A stretch of 64,000 nt of DNA from Bacteroidales bacterium (GCA_024710405.1 JANJUV010000002.1:310001-374000); one strand, 5' to 3'; counted from the first letter of the stretch, positions 7,707 through 17,393 are shown. Made by a program: numbers and translations. The notes: generated by a model from the letters alone, not told the origin.

Positions 7707-10442
7707 ATGAAAAAAATACTATTCTTTCTGTCCATTCTTTTGTATTTTAACAATCTGGCATACAGCCAGCTGACAACCAACCAAGAAGCTTTGCTCGAAT
7801 TTTCCAGAGCCAAAGAAAAGGAATGGAAGCAAATGCAGCAAAGAGCCGAAGCATATGCTCAACAGCACCAGATTTCGGTTCGCACGGAACTGACTGATGG
7901 CACAATCATACAATTGATTGATGTTGTTGATGGCGAGCCGGTGTATTTCATTACCGATAATCTCGGGGCAGCGATAACTACGCGTGTTGATCAGTTGTGG
8001 GCCGGCGGAAGCACCGGATTGAATATGACCGGTGAAGGATATGATAAACTTGGCGAATGGGATGGTGGTGCTGTCAGACGTACCCATCAGGAGTTTACTG
8101 ATCAGGGCACTTCCAGAGTTATTCAGGCCGATAATGCCACCTCTCAGAGTGCACATGCCACACACGTAGCAGGCACACTTGTGGGAGCAGGTGTTGTGGC
8201 CAATGCTAAAGGAATGGCATTTGCCGGACAATTGAAAGCCTATGACTGGAACAACGACAATTCAGAAATGGCGGTTGCTGCTGCGAATGGACTGGAAATA
8301 TCAAACCACTCATATGGACAAATCAGGGGATGGAGGCAGGGTAGTTCCGGATGGGACTGGTATGGCACACCTTCCGTATCGCCCGTAGAGGATTATCTGT
8401 TTGGTTTTTACGGATCAAGGTCACGTGACTGGGATATCATTGCCTACAATGCACCTAATTACCTCATCACCAAATCTGCCGGAAACGACAGAGGCGATGG
8501 GCCATCCAATGCAGGTCAGGACGGAAATCCCGAAAAAGACGGAGGTGCTGATGGGTTTGACTGTGTAGGAGATGGCGGTACAGCCAAGAACATACTCACT
8601 GTCGGAGCAGTGCGCGAAGTTCTGAATTACACAGGCCCATCAAGTGTTATCATGAGCAGTTTCAGCGGCTGGGGTCCGGCTGACGACGGACGCATCAAAC
8701 CCGATGTGGTTGCCAAAGGTGTTGACCTGTATTCACCCGTTTCCAACAGCAATACCTCCTACTCCACCTACAGCGGCACCAGCATGTCGAGTCCCAACAC
8801 AGCCGGCACAATGGCATTGCTGCAGCTGCACTATCAGAACACACATAACGGACAACCCATGCGCTCGTCAACACTGAAAGGCCTTGTTATTCATACCACA
8901 GATGAAGCCGGCCCGAATGATGGCCCTGATTACATGTTCGGCTGGGGTTTGGTGAATGCCGAAAGAGCAGCAAACCTGATCTCCGATGATAACCTCATGC
9001 AAAACGTTATCGATGAAATTGTGTTGAATGATGGAAACACCTATTCAAGAGAAGTCGTCGTGGGAGGCGAACAGCCCCTGGTTGCTACCATCTGTTGGAC
9101 CGACCCTGCCGGAAACATCCCGCCACCTGCACTGAACCCGCGAACACCTTTAATTATCAACGACCTCGACATCAGAATTGAAGATTCCGAGGGAAACATC
9201 TGGTATCCCTACAGCCTCGATCCTGAAAACCCAACACTTGCTGCCACAACTACCGGCAAGAATTATGTAGATAATGTGGAAAAGATATTTATAGAAGATC
9301 CCGTTCCGGGAACATATACAGTTCATATTGAACATGATGGACCTCTAACTAACGGACTGCAGGTGTTTAGCCTGATTCTCAGCGGCATCGACGAATACAC
9401 CGGATTACCTTTGTGCTCACAAAACCTTTTAAATCCTGCTGAAGGATCCACAGGCAACCTTTTAAGCCAATTAATCAGCTGGCAACCGGCAGAATATGCC
9501 ACCAGCTATGATGTTTATTTTGGCACAGACGGCGAAGGAACCCAGCCCCCATCGAACCTGATCAACGGACAAAACCAACCAGAAACATCCTTCTCTTATC
9601 TTCTCGAACCTTCAACAACCTATTACCTGATGGTGGTTCCGAGAAACAATCAGGGCGACAACACAGAATGCAACACCATCTGGTCTTTCGAAACCATGCC
9701 TGTTATCAGTCAGTATCCCTATCTGGTGGATGTGGAAGAAGTTCAGACTCCTCAACTTCCTGAATATTGGCAATCATTCGATTATTCAAACGCCAAATGG
9801 CTAAGCACCTCCCTCATTGGTAATTCAGGTGCAAGATCGTTGGCCTGCTACAACACCAATGGTCTGATCCCGATCAACATGAACAACTGGCTTATCTCTC
9901 CTCCGTTCGGCTTTGAGACAGGCAAAGAATACAACATCAGCTTTTATTACCGAAATTTCCTTCCTACCGCCAACGAAACATTCACTGTCTTTTTTGGCAC
10001 TCAGACCGACACAGCTGCCTTCAGCGATACCTTATTCAGCTACTCGGGCGTGGTTGGCAATAACTGGGCTCGTGCTGAATTTCTGTACGTTCCTGAATCA
10101 GATGGTTATGGATTTTTTGGATGGAAATTAAGCTCCGAAAATGGTTATGGTCTCATTCTGGATGATATTCTTGTGGAAGACTGGGGAACAGTAGGTAATG
10201 ACGAGATCCGCAATTCAGGTCTTTCTGTTTTTTACAAAGACAACACCCTATACATAAGTGGATTAGACAAAACAATCAACTACCAGATCGGCATGACCAA
10301 TGCGAATGGGCAAACGCTTTTGTCCGCAGAGGTTTACCGGAAGGAAATGTTTTCAGCACCTCTACGGTTAAGCCCCGGCCTGCATTTGGTTAACATTACA
10401 TGGGAAAACAAGGTAATCACTGAAAAAATTATCATCAGATAA
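7707..10442 (+). CDS. secreted S8 subtilisin-like protease, T9SS cargo (copy 2)
   Basis: Protein of 911 residues, collinear with the upstream protease over its whole length: same N-terminal EKEWKQMQQRAEAYAQQH segment, same catalytic core, same adhesin-like and sorting modules. The triad is intact as Asp119 (EWDGGAVR), His150 (SAHATHVAG) and Ser359 (GTSMSSP). The signal peptide ends near NLAYSQ, and the C-terminus ends in KIIIR as expected for a type IX sorting domain. It is a tandem duplicate that has diverged most in the C-terminal third. No separate strong promoter is seen, so it depends on read-through or a weak promoter in the 74-base gap. Confidence 0.92.
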   Translation: MKKILFFLSILLYFNNLAYSQLTTNQEALLEFSRAKEKEWKQMQQRAEAYAQQHQISVRTELTDGTIIQLIDVVDGEPVYFITDNLGAAITTRVDQLWAGGSTGLNMTGEGYDKLGEWDGGAVRRTHQEFTDQGTSRVIQADNATSQSAHATHVAGTLVGAGVVANAKGMAFAGQLKAYDWNNDNSEMAVAAANGLEISNHSYGQIRGWRQGSSGWDWYGTPSVSPVEDYLFGFYGSRSRDWDIIAYNAPNYLITKSAGNDRGDGPSNAGQDGNPEKDGGADGFDCVGDGGTAKNILTVGAVREVLNYTGPSSVIMSSFSGWGPADDGRIKPDVVAKGVDLYSPVSNSNTSYSTYSGTSMSSPNTAGTMALLQLHYQNTHNGQPMRSSTLKGLVIHTTDEAGPNDGPDYMFGWGLVNAERAANLISDDNLMQNVIDEIVLNDGNTYSREVVVGGEQPLVATICWTDPAGNIPPPALNPRTPLIINDLDIRIEDSEGNIWYPYSLDPENPTLAATTTGKNYVDNVEKIFIEDPVPGTYTVHIEHDGPLTNGLQVFSLILSGIDEYTGLPLCSQNLLNPAEGSTGNLLSQLISWQPAEYATSYDVYFGTDGEGTQPPSNLINGQNQPETSFSYLLEPSTTYYLMVVPRNNQGDNTECNTIWSFETMPVISQYPYLVDVEEVQTPQLPEYWQSFDYSNAKWLSTSLIGNSGARSLACYNTNGLIPINMNNWLISPPFGFETGKEYNISFYYRNFLPTANETFTVFFGTQTDTAAFSDTLFSYSGVVGNNWARAEFLYVPESDGYGFFGWKLSSENGYGLILDDILVEDWGTVGNDEIRNSGLSVFYKDNTLYISGLDKTINYQIGMTNANGQTLLSAEVYRKEMFSAPLRLSPGLHLVNITWENKVITEKIIIR

Positions 10443-10465
10443 TTCGTCATCCGGATTTTCAGAGT

Positions 10466-11725
10466 TTATCTTACAACATACTGTGCTGTAGTTCTGCTCC
10501 TTTGCTCAAGCAGTATCTCACGGTGTCCGGTAATACGCTCAATCACATCCTGGTTGTAGTGTCTTATCGTAATCAACTGTAGTCCTGTATTGTACCTGAC
10601 AACAAAGCCGGCTGACAGGCGGTCGAACAAAGAGTTAATATTTCCGGACCTGACATCAGTACACACCGAAAGGCTGAGCGCTGAGGTTTGCATAAGGTGG
10701 ACATGAACATCGAGTTCATCGAACACTTCAAACAGATAATGTAGGTTCTTTTCGTTCATAAACGAAAAGTCGCGCGGACTGATACTTACCAGTGCCTGAT
10801 CGTCCTTCACAATGATCGAAGGTACTGCAGGATCGAAACTAATGTTGTCGGCAATGAGGCTTGGCGGAAGTTCAGGCTGGTGGAACGATTGCACTTTAAG
10901 GGGTATCTTTTTGTTTTGCAGCGGTTTAATGGTTTTGGGATGAATGATCGTTGCCCCGTAATAGGCCAGTTCGATGGCTTCCCCATAAGATATCTGGTCG
11001 AGCCGGCGTACTTCCTCAAACCTTTTGGGATCGGCATTGAGCAAACCGGGAACATCTTTCCAGATGACTACATCGAAGGCTTCAAGGCACCAGGCGAAGA
11101 TAGCTGCAGTGTAGTCAGAGCCCTCCCTTCCCAGAGTTGTTGACGTTCCGTCGGGAGCCGATCCGATAAATCCCTGAGTAAGCAGCACAACACCACTTTC
11201 GGCGTCAGATTTAAGGGTGGCAATCCGTTTTTGGGTTTCATCCCAGTCAACATTAGCGCTTTTATAGTGGTTGTCGGTTCTCACATAATCACGTGCATCA
11301 ATCCGCCGTAAAGATAGTCCCTGTTGAATCAGATAATGGCCCACAATGCAGGTGGAAATCAACTCACCGTAAACGACAACCGTGTCATAGAAAGCATTAT
11401 ACCTGTCCGGTTGCTGATTCAGTTCATCCCAGAGAGATGTAAAGATGGCTTCGGTTTCATTATAGACAACATGATCATTCGCCGGAAACAGTTCATTGAT
11501 TATCCGGAAATGATAGCCCTTCAGATGCTGAAACTCAGCGGCCAGAATTTCCTTGTTTGTGTAGCTGATCTCAATCAGTCTTTCCAGTGCATTGGTTGTT
11601 TTGCCCATTGCCGAAACGACGATAAGCAATGGTTGTGCTTGAAAACCATTCAGAATCCCGGCCAAATTACGCACTGCGGCAGCATCCTTAACCGATGCAC
11701 CTCCGAATTTAAACACCCGTATCAT
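10466..11725 (-). CDS. lysC: aspartate kinase (monofunctional)
   Basis: Phosphorylates L-aspartate, the first step toward lysine, threonine, methionine and diaminopimelate. From the ATG at 11725 the product is 419 residues and begins MIRVFKFGGASV, the N-terminal substrate/ATP loop of aspartokinases. TTLGREGSDYTAAIFA near residue 200 is the second signature. The C-terminal ~120 residues carry two ACT-like regulatory segments. It ends there, with no fused homoserine dehydrogenase. The frame can be extended 19 codons upstream, but the internal ATG fits the family. It is divergent from fbp. Confidence 0.92.
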   Translation of the reverse strand: MIRVFKFGGASVKDAAAVRNLAGILNGFQAQPLLIVVSAMGKTTNALERLIEISYTNKEILAAEFQHLKGYHFRIINELFPANDHVVYNETEAIFTSLWDELNQQPDRYNAFYDTVVVYGELISTCIVGHYLIQQGLSLRRIDARDYVRTDNHYKSANVDWDETQKRIATLKSDAESGVVLLTQGFIGSAPDGTSTTLGREGSDYTAAIFAWCLEAFDVVIWKDVPGLLNADPKRFEEVRRLDQISYGEAIELAYYGATIIHPKTIKPLQNKKIPLKVQSFHQPELPPSLIADNISFDPAVPSIIVKDDQALVSISPRDFSFMNEKNLHYLFEVFDELDVHVHLMQTSALSLSVCTDVRSGNINSLFDRLSAGFVVRYNTGLQLITIRHYNQDVIERITGHREILLEQRSRTTAQYVVR

Positions 11726-11827
11726 TCTGGTATAGTCGCACATAAGTACAGTTCTGCAGGTAATTGACTTCAACTCCGTCAAGCAAACAGTTCAGCGAAA
11801 TTAAGGAAATTTGCGGCAGATTTATCC

Positions 11828-11835
11828 TACATTTG
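11828..11835 (+). promoter_or_regulatory. -7 promoter box of fbp
   Basis: TACATTTG matches TAnnTTTG exactly, 38 bases before the ATG of fbp. It argues against the longer TTG-initiated frame that begins at 11811, because that start would lie upstream of the transcript. Confidence 0.55.
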
Positions 11836-11873
11836 CAATCAGGATTCACAACAACACCAAACACAGCCAACAC

Positions 11874-12887
11874 ATGAAAACACTCGTTGAATTTATCTGG
11901 GATCAGCAGGAAAACGTCGGAACAGCCACAGGCGAGTTTAGCCGCCTGCTGAATGATATCGGGATTGCTGCAAAGATCGTGAACCGCGATGTGAACCGGG
12001 CCGGCCTTGCCGGAATACTCGGTTTTGAAGGCAGCACCAATGTTCAGGGCGAAAACCAGAAAAAGCTGGATGTGCTGGCCAACAACGAATTCATCAAGGC
12101 TTTGAGAAACGGCAAACAATGTGCCGCCATTATTTCGGAGGAGAACGATGATGTAGTGGTTTTTGAGGACAGTATTGTTGAACATGCCAAATACATTGTG
12201 GCCATCGATCCGCTTGACGGCTCATCCAATATTGAAGTGAATGTAAGTATAGGAACCATTTTTGCCATTTACCGCCGGAAATCCATCGGCAAGATCATCA
12301 CTATGGAGGACATACTGCAAGCTGGCACCGAACTGGTTTGCGGCGGTTACGTAATCTATGGTTCTTCGACCATGCTGGTGTACACCACCGGCAAAGGAGT
12401 AAACGGCTTCACCTACGACCCGACAGTCGGCCTGTTTATCCTGTCGCACCCCAATATGAAGATAGGCGACGAGGGCAATATATACAGCATCAATGAGGCA
12501 AACTATATCTATTTTGCCGAAGGAGTTAAGCGTTATATCAAGTATTGTCAGGAGGACGACCCGGCCACCAACAGGCCATACACCACGCGATACATCGGCT
12601 CACTGGTTTCGGATTTTCACCGCAACCTGCTCAGGGGAGGAATATATATTTATCCGGGAACGAAAAAGAATCCCAAAGGCAAGTTGAGGCTGATGTACGA
12701 ATGTGTGCCAGTGGCATTTCTTGCCGAACAGGCCGGTGGCAAAGCTTCAGATGGGTTCCGGAGGATACTCGATATCCATCCCGAAGACATCCATCAACGG
12801 TCGCCTTTGTTTATCGGCTCCAAAAAAATGGTGGAAAAAGCGGAAGAATTGATGCGTGAATTTAGCCCCGAATTCAGGGAGATGTAA
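11874..12887 (+). CDS. fbp: fructose-1,6-bisphosphatase, class I
   Basis: Gluconeogenic phosphatase that hydrolyses fructose 1,6-bisphosphate to fructose 6-phosphate. The 337-residue product contains [10 protein letters not shown] from residue 112, the metal-binding class I signature, preceded by IISEEND with further metal ligands. The C-terminal segments [19 protein letters not shown] and [12 protein letters not shown] are also typical. The start is the ATG at 11874, which follows the promoter box. With the diphosphate-type phosphofructokinase nearby, interconversion of the two sugar phosphates may need tight allosteric control. Its stop codon touches the stop of the next, convergent gene with no base between them. 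Confidence 0.95.
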   Translation: MKTLVEFIWDQQENVGTATGEFSRLLNDIGIAAKIVNRDVNRAGLAGILGFEGSTNVQGENQKKLDVLANNEFIKALRNGKQCAAIISEENDDVVVFEDSIVEHAKYIVAIDPLDGSSNIEVNVSIGTIFAIYRRKSIGKIITMEDILQAGTELVCGGYVIYGSSTMLVYTTGKGVNGFTYDPTVGLFILSHPNMKIGDEGNIYSINEANYIYFAEGVKRYIKYCQEDDPATNRPYTTRYIGSLVSDFHRNLLRGGIYIYPGTKKNPKGKLRLMYECVPVAFLAEQAGGKASDGFRRILDIHPEDIHQRSPLFIGSKKMVEKAEELMREFSPEFREM

Positions 12888-13505
12888 TCACCACCAGCCT
12901 AATCCAATAGCTACACGCAGATAGACCAGACCACCGGCTCCGGATAAAAACCAGTTGTCCACCGGTTCGCCCTGTGTGATTCCGTTCAGCCTGTATAAAC
13001 CGGGATGATCGCCACCCTCAACTTCAATCTCGCGGTCGGTGTTGCGCAGCATATACTGAAATCCGGCCGAAAGCTCAAGACCAGTGCGGTAGGTAAGCAT
13101 CCACTGCCGCCCAATACCGATTCCATATCCTACAGCTGTGAAAGATTCGTCTTTATCAAAGGAGAAATAATCTTTGCCAACGGGGTCGTACTGCCTGTAA
13201 TACAAGGGTCCGCTAAAGGTACCTGCCGTAAGTTGCATATGCACAAAAAAACTCTCGGGTGCAGTAAACTCCCCGGCATAAAACCGGGCAAAAGGACTCA
13301 GGCTGACGCCCGAATACTTCATAAAATGCCCGTCGCCAAAGGCACCTACAGAAAAACGGCGAAGGATCATGTGCTCATACTTCACCCCTGCCCTGCCAAA
13401 AGGAAGCCCACCGATGTCAACCATAAACAACTGCTGCTGGCCAACTACCGTGCCGGTTAATACCACCACTGCAAACATCAGTATAAAAACCCCTCGCTTT
13501 ATCAT
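12888..13505 (-). CDS. hypothetical outer-membrane beta-barrel-like protein
   Basis: Protein of 205 residues starting at the ATG at 13505 (MIKRGVFILMF), with a signal peptide ending near GTVVGQQ. The mature chain consists of alternating short beta strands rich in Gly, Tyr and Phe, for example FGRAGVKYEHM, VGYGIGIGRQWML and LELSAGFQYML, and ends in LGWW, a pattern of small porin-like barrels. I do not recognise a named family. The upstream in-frame Met residues give a signal peptide that begins too early. It is followed on its strand by no gene and converges exactly on fbp. Confidence 0.6.
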   Translation of the reverse strand: MIKRGVFILMFAVVVLTGTVVGQQQLFMVDIGGLPFGRAGVKYEHMILRRFSVGAFGDGHFMKYSGVSLSPFARFYAGEFTAPESFFVHMQLTAGTFSGPLYYRQYDPVGKDYFSFDKDESFTAVGYGIGIGRQWMLTYRTGLELSAGFQYMLRNTDREIEVEGGDHPGLYRLNGITQGEPVDNWFLSGAGGLVYLRVAIGLGWW

Positions 13506-13603
13506 AATAAAAAGTGTTTCGACCTGTAAAATTAAGCTTTTAGCCATTAGACCCAAAAATATTGGTTAAATTTCAGTTCACCGCTTACTAATTTCAGGCT
13601 ACC

Positions 13604-14287
13604 TTAAAAATGAATCCCAAGTTTTAGTCCTGCTGCGAGCGCAAAAGGAACATTCTTGCCCACGGTATAATGTCCGAGAATGTTTGCCGTATTCTCATAA
13701 TCAGCAGTTGCATGAAATATTGCAGGAATGCCCGGCCCGGCATACAGGTCAACCACAAAGATATTCCCCAGCACCCATTGATATCCGGCCAGCGCAAAAA
13801 ATGATGCAGCACCATAATGTTCGTTCTCGTCGGTATAACTTTTTCGCTGGATCAGCAATCCTCCGGAAATTTCAGGTTTGATAAATAATCCGTGCAGGTT
13901 GCTTCTGCCTGCCACAGGACACGAAAATATCTTATGAAGAATGAATTTATACCCAATCTTCTGCTCAAATCCCACAATATTGAAATCCTCATTTCCTGCA
14001 ATATTGATGAAACCGGCCTCGAATTCGATACTGTTGTCGTTTTTCAGTCCCAGTTCGATCCCAAGAAAAAGGTTGCCATGCGGCACCAAAGCCTTCACCT
14101 TGATCGCATTACCACGGGCAAGTGCAACATAGCCGCCATTGGATTCCAGATCCTGCCCCGTGGCCTGGTCAAAAGCGCCAGAAAAACCCGAATGCTTGCC
14201 TTCAGAAAACCTATCCTGAGTATAGGCACTGCTGAAAAATACCACACACAGAAACAAGCAAAGAAATCGCATTGGTTTGTCTTTCAT
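13604..14287 (-). CDS. exported barrel-like protein, paralogue of its upstream neighbour
   Basis: Protein of 227 residues with a signal peptide ending near SSAYTQ. The body is beta-rich and ends ALAAGLKLGIHF, an outer-membrane-like C-terminal strand. Several segments align in order with the gene at 14388-15215: a GYKFI strand, a KPEI..G strand, QWVLGNIFVVDLYAGPG against QWVFDNVFLIDLYGGVG, and the final SAGLKIG-like strand. The two are therefore diverged paralogues. Function is unknown. A second ATG five codons into the frame (at 14272) would serve equally well as start. Confidence 0.62.
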   Translation of the reverse strand: MKDKPMRFLCLFLCVVFFSSAYTQDRFSEGKHSGFSGAFDQATGQDLESNGGYVALARGNAIKVKALVPHGNLFLGIELGLKNDNSIEFEAGFINIAGNEDFNIVGFEQKIGYKFILHKIFSCPVAGRSNLHGLFIKPEISGGLLIQRKSYTDENEHYGAASFFALAGYQWVLGNIFVVDLYAGPGIPAIFHATADYENTANILGHYTVGKNVPFALAAGLKLGIHF

Positions 14288-14325
14288 CTCCTTTGTTTTT
14301 TCTTCAAATGTATGAGAATTTCCAA

Positions 14326-14360
14326 AAACAAAAAAAAACCGGACGGTAATTCCGGTCCGG
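14326..14360 (-). terminator. terminator of the 14388-15215 gene
   Basis: CCGGAC (14339-14344) pairs with GTCCGG (14355-14360). On the minus strand the hairpin is followed by a run of nine T, the usual arrangement, 28 bases beyond the stop codon. Confidence 0.75.
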
Positions 14361-14387
14361 CTGATGTAAAAGTGATTAGTGGTGGTA

Positions 14388-15215
14388 TTATTTCATCAGA
14401 AATCCGATTTTTAGTCCGGCTGAGACCGAGATCGGAAAACTTTCATCTGCAATGGAATAGCCATAATAATATCCTGCTTCATCGTCGGTGTAAAAACCAT
14501 AACCGACGCCTCCATAAAGGTCAATCAGAAAAACATTGTCAAAAACCCATTGTTTGCCCAGTACCAGTTGGATGGTTCCCGAAAAAGCTTCCCTTCGCTC
14601 GGTAAACTCGTTCCCGATCCAATTTCCGTTATTGTCCCATTTGTCGGTCCAGACGTAATAATCACGTTTCATATAACCCAATGCGATCTCAGGTTTCACA
14701 TAACTGCCTTTGAGCAGGTGGGCATATTGCATCCCTCTGAGATAAAAATCAGGGTCCTTGATAAATTTGTAACCAAACTTCACAAACAGGCCACCGGCGT
14801 TTCTGTCAGCATTATCAACGCCCAATCCGATGATCCCAAGGCTACCCTCGACACTGCGGCCGGGCTTCAGGCTTCGCTCATAAGAAAAAGTAGTGTTGCC
14901 CGTGGCAGGTGAAAGAAAGTCAACTTTGATGGCATTTTTTCGGTTCTCTGCGTAGTTGGCGGGGTTGGTCATCCTTTGCTCAAAAGACAACTCACGACCG
15001 TCTTCAAAAACAATGCGCAAAATGTCATCTTTGGCCACTACAAACATCACATCCGAAGGGTAATCAGGCAGGTTGTATTTTACTTCGTCCAGGCCAACCT
15101 CTTTTATCTTGCATTTGATGATCTCATCGTTGCGCTTCAATATCATATCCTGTGCAAAAAGGCTCAGACCGTTGAACACCAACAAAAACATCAAAACGAT
15201 TCGGGTAATTTTCAT
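14388..15215 (-). CDS. exported barrel-like protein with N-terminal beta domain
   Basis: Protein of 275 residues with a signal peptide ending near LSLFAQ. Residues about 22-75 form a small beta domain (MILKRNDEIIKCKIKEVG ... DILRIVFEDG) seen in many Bacteroidota exported proteins of unknown role. The remainder is beta-barrel-like, with LDYGGVGYGFY-type strands and the ending SAGLKIGFLMK. It resembles the downstream gene at 13604-14287 across the barrel part. A terminator follows, so this paralogue is transcribed separately. No enzymatic motif is visible. Confidence 0.62.
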   Translation of the reverse strand: MKITRIVLMFLLVFNGLSLFAQDMILKRNDEIIKCKIKEVGLDEVKYNLPDYPSDVMFVVAKDDILRIVFEDGRELSFEQRMTNPANYAENRKNAIKVDFLSPATGNTTFSYERSLKPGRSVEGSLGIIGLGVDNADRNAGGLFVKFGYKFIKDPDFYLRGMQYAHLLKGSYVKPEIALGYMKRDYYVWTDKWDNNGNWIGNEFTERREAFSGTIQLVLGKQWVFDNVFLIDLYGGVGYGFYTDDEAGYYYGYSIADESFPISVSAGLKIGFLMK

Positions 15216-15293
15216 AAATTATCTTTTATTATTTTGACTTGTACGCTAAAGATGGAAACATACACCTACTGGTTGCAAAAACCGAAAAAAAAA

Positions 15294-16313
15294 TCATTGA
15301 CCATGCCGAGGGCGCACCGACTTATGATGTGCATTGGGATGCAGTTTCCCCTTCCGCAATTGCTTCTGCACCTCAATGGGAAGCAAAGCAACTTCCTTAC
15401 ACGATTCAGAGCAACACGACCTAAATTTCTCAGCACATTCTGAGCACTGAATGAACAGAAGATGGCAGGCATCATTGGCACAATTTACGTGCGTATCGGC
15501 CGGGTTACCACACTGGTGGCAACGGGCAATGACATCATCAGTCACCCGTTCGCCCATGCGGTCGTCAAATACAAAATTCTTACCGGTAAATTTGCTGGAC
15601 ATCCCGGATTGCTTTACCTGATGCGCATAGTTAATGACCCCACCCTTTAGCTGATAAACCCTTTCGAAACCCCTGTGACGCAGATAAGCCGAAAACTTTT
15701 CGCAACGGATGCCGCCTGTGCAATATAGCAAAATGTTATCAGGCTGCCGCTCTTCGAGCATGTTTACAATCACAGGTATAGATTCCTTATAGGTTTCTAC
15801 TTCGGGAAGTATGGCGCCTTCAAAATGACCGACCTCGTGCTCATAGTGATTCCGCAAGTCAATGACCACTGTTCCGGGTTCTGACAATTTGCGGTTGTAT
15901 TCGGCTGCATCCAGATGTTTGCCAACGTTATAGATATCGAAACTGCTGTTGTCGAGTCCGTCGGACAATACTTTATATTTCACCTGAATCTTTAATTTGT
16001 AAAACGATTTGCCATTATCTTCAACAGCACGGTTCAGCAATACCCCTTTCATGTATGGGTGCTGCTGCACGAAGTCGGTAAACACTTCCAAATGCTGCTC
16101 CGGAACACTCAGCTGAGCATTGATCCCTTCCGATGCCACATAAATGCGTCCGAAAACCGTCCACGATGAGAAGCGTACATACAACTCATCCCTGAATGCC
16201 TGTGGGTCATCAATCGCCACAAACCTGTAAAAGGAAAGTGTCACACGACTGAAATTCTCGTCCATCAGCCTCTGCCTGAGCAACTTTCTGTCAATTTTAT
16301 TATGTAGAACCAT
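15294..16313 (-). CDS. trhO: tRNA uridine hydroxylase, rhodanese family
   Basis: Member of the YceA/TrhO (UPF0176) family, which in E. coli performs oxygen-dependent 5-hydroxylation of uridine 34 in certain tRNAs. The 339-residue chain has an N-terminal acylphosphatase-like domain (FGRIYVASEGINAQLSV, about 54-70), then a rhodanese domain with YCTGGIRCEK; Cys198 is the predicted catalytic residue. A C-terminal cysteine-rich segment (CHQCGN, CAND, CSEC, CCSESC) suggests a bound metal. The length agrees with the family. It stands alone, separated by 70-80 bases from both neighbours. Confidence 0.9.
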   Translation of the reverse strand: MVLHNKIDRKLLRQRLMDENFSRVTLSFYRFVAIDDPQAFRDELYVRFSSWTVFGRIYVASEGINAQLSVPEQHLEVFTDFVQQHPYMKGVLLNRAVEDNGKSFYKLKIQVKYKVLSDGLDNSSFDIYNVGKHLDAAEYNRKLSEPGTVVIDLRNHYEHEVGHFEGAILPEVETYKESIPVIVNMLEERQPDNILLYCTGGIRCEKFSAYLRHRGFERVYQLKGGVINYAHQVKQSGMSSKFTGKNFVFDDRMGERVTDDVIARCHQCGNPADTHVNCANDACHLLFIQCSECAEKFRSCCSESCKEVALLPIEVQKQLRKGKLHPNAHHKSVRPRHGQ

Positions 16314-16386
16314 TCTAAATTAAATAGGGGCACAAAAATAGATAATTTATACCCACAAATAAGTCACGGTTCTGCGACAGCGGGAA

Positions 16387-16872
16387 TCAGGCCAGTTGTC
16401 CGAGGATCACAACATAGTTTTTACCGTACTTTTTGGCGCATTTGGGGCAGGTGGTGTACCAGAAGTACTTCTTCTCCATCTTGACACCCTTTTCCTGCGC
16501 AGATTTTTCAAAGTCTTTGACCCATGAGCCGGTTTTATTGTAAGAACCTTCATAGACCTTGCTGAGCAGCTTCCCGCTCAGTTTCACGTTTTGCGCTCCC
16601 GGAATTTCGCGGTCAACGGCAAGATACACATCCATAGCCCATGATGAACGGTGGTCGGATAGACACAACCACTCGGGTGAAGAAGCTCCGGCGCCTTCAA
16701 GGGCTTTGTTCAAACGCACCATTGCCGCCGAAAAATTCAGGGGCATGTGCAGGAAGGTATTCACTTTGTCTTTGATAAACAGTTTGTCCGTCCAATTGTG
16801 CTCAACACCATCCCAGAGTGCAGGATCAAATTTGGGACAGCAGATGTCTTCTGCCTGATTTTCTGCGTTCAT
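16387..16872 (-). CDS. conserved cytosolic protein with terminal cysteine motifs
   Basis: Protein of 161 residues without signal peptide or membrane segment. It has CCPKFDPALWD at 11-21 and ends with YTTCPKCAKKYG, so cysteine pairs at both ends (11-12 and 142/145) could share a metal or disulfide. The middle resembles an effector-binding fold (FLHMPLNFSAAM, MDVYLAVDREIPGAQNVKLSG). I associate this pattern with an uncharacterised Bacteroidota family sometimes labelled hydrolase without clear basis, so I assign no reaction. Confidence 0.6.
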   Translation of the reverse strand: MNAENQAEDICCPKFDPALWDGVEHNWTDKLFIKDKVNTFLHMPLNFSAAMVRLNKALEGAGASSPEWLCLSDHRSSWAMDVYLAVDREIPGAQNVKLSGKLLSKVYEGSYNKTGSWVKDFEKSAQEKGVKMEKKYFWYTTCPKCAKKYGKNYVVILGQLA

Positions 16873-16932
16873 TCAATTTGGTTTTACGTTAATAAATCAG
16901 ATAACTATTATGAAAGATCATCCTTGAATGAC

Positions 16933-17286
16933 CTATGCATTGCTCAGTTGTTCACTTACCCTGAATCGGGTTATGCTGAGGATAAGTTCAAGCGGAAGCT
17001 CCTCGTTGTGTGGAAACTGAACCGATCCTTTGGCATTTTTATAGCGGCTGATTTCCTTCCGGAAGGCTGCAATTCCCGAAGGTGTCGGATAAAACCCGAT
17101 ATGGTGCTCAAATGCGGCATAATGCACCAGATTTCCGTGAAACTTAAATGTCGGAATCCCATAGGTCATGGCTTCTGTTGCCTCCGGAACCAGAGACCGG
17201 ATCGCCTGTCGGATACTGTTCAGTCTGGCCTGCACTGCCTCGGGAAACGACTGAATATAAACGTCAACTGCCTGTGATTTGTCCAT
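16933..17286 (-). CDS. DUF1801 (YdhG-like) protein
   Basis: Small cytosolic protein of 117 residues starting at the ATG at 17286. It contains VDVYIQSFPEAVQARLNSIR, EAMTYGIPTFKFHGN and HIGFYPTPSGIAAF, the conserved blocks of the DUF1801 / YdhG family. One Bacillus member is described as an iron chaperone, but the role is not established generally and cannot be inferred here. Fifteen further upstream codons are open; the chosen ATG matches the family start. No partner gene is apparent. Confidence 0.8.
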   Translation of the reverse strand: MDKSQAVDVYIQSFPEAVQARLNSIRQAIRSLVPEATEAMTYGIPTFKFHGNLVHYAAFEHHIGFYPTPSGIAAFRKEISRYKNAKGSVQFPHNEELPLELILSITRFRVSEQLSNA

Positions 17287-17393
17287 AGGTTGTTTCTCTT
17301 TCAAATACCGGTTACGTGCATTAAGCAACACAAAGTTAATGAAGAAACCCGTTGTTTGTACCTGAACCGCTCTGTGTTTACAACTTTCGTTCT

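Noticed and set aside
12885-12890. Overlap or fusion of fbp with the next gene
   Set aside because: The stops of two convergent genes simply abut (TAA at 12885-12887, reverse stop from 12888); both frames are intact.
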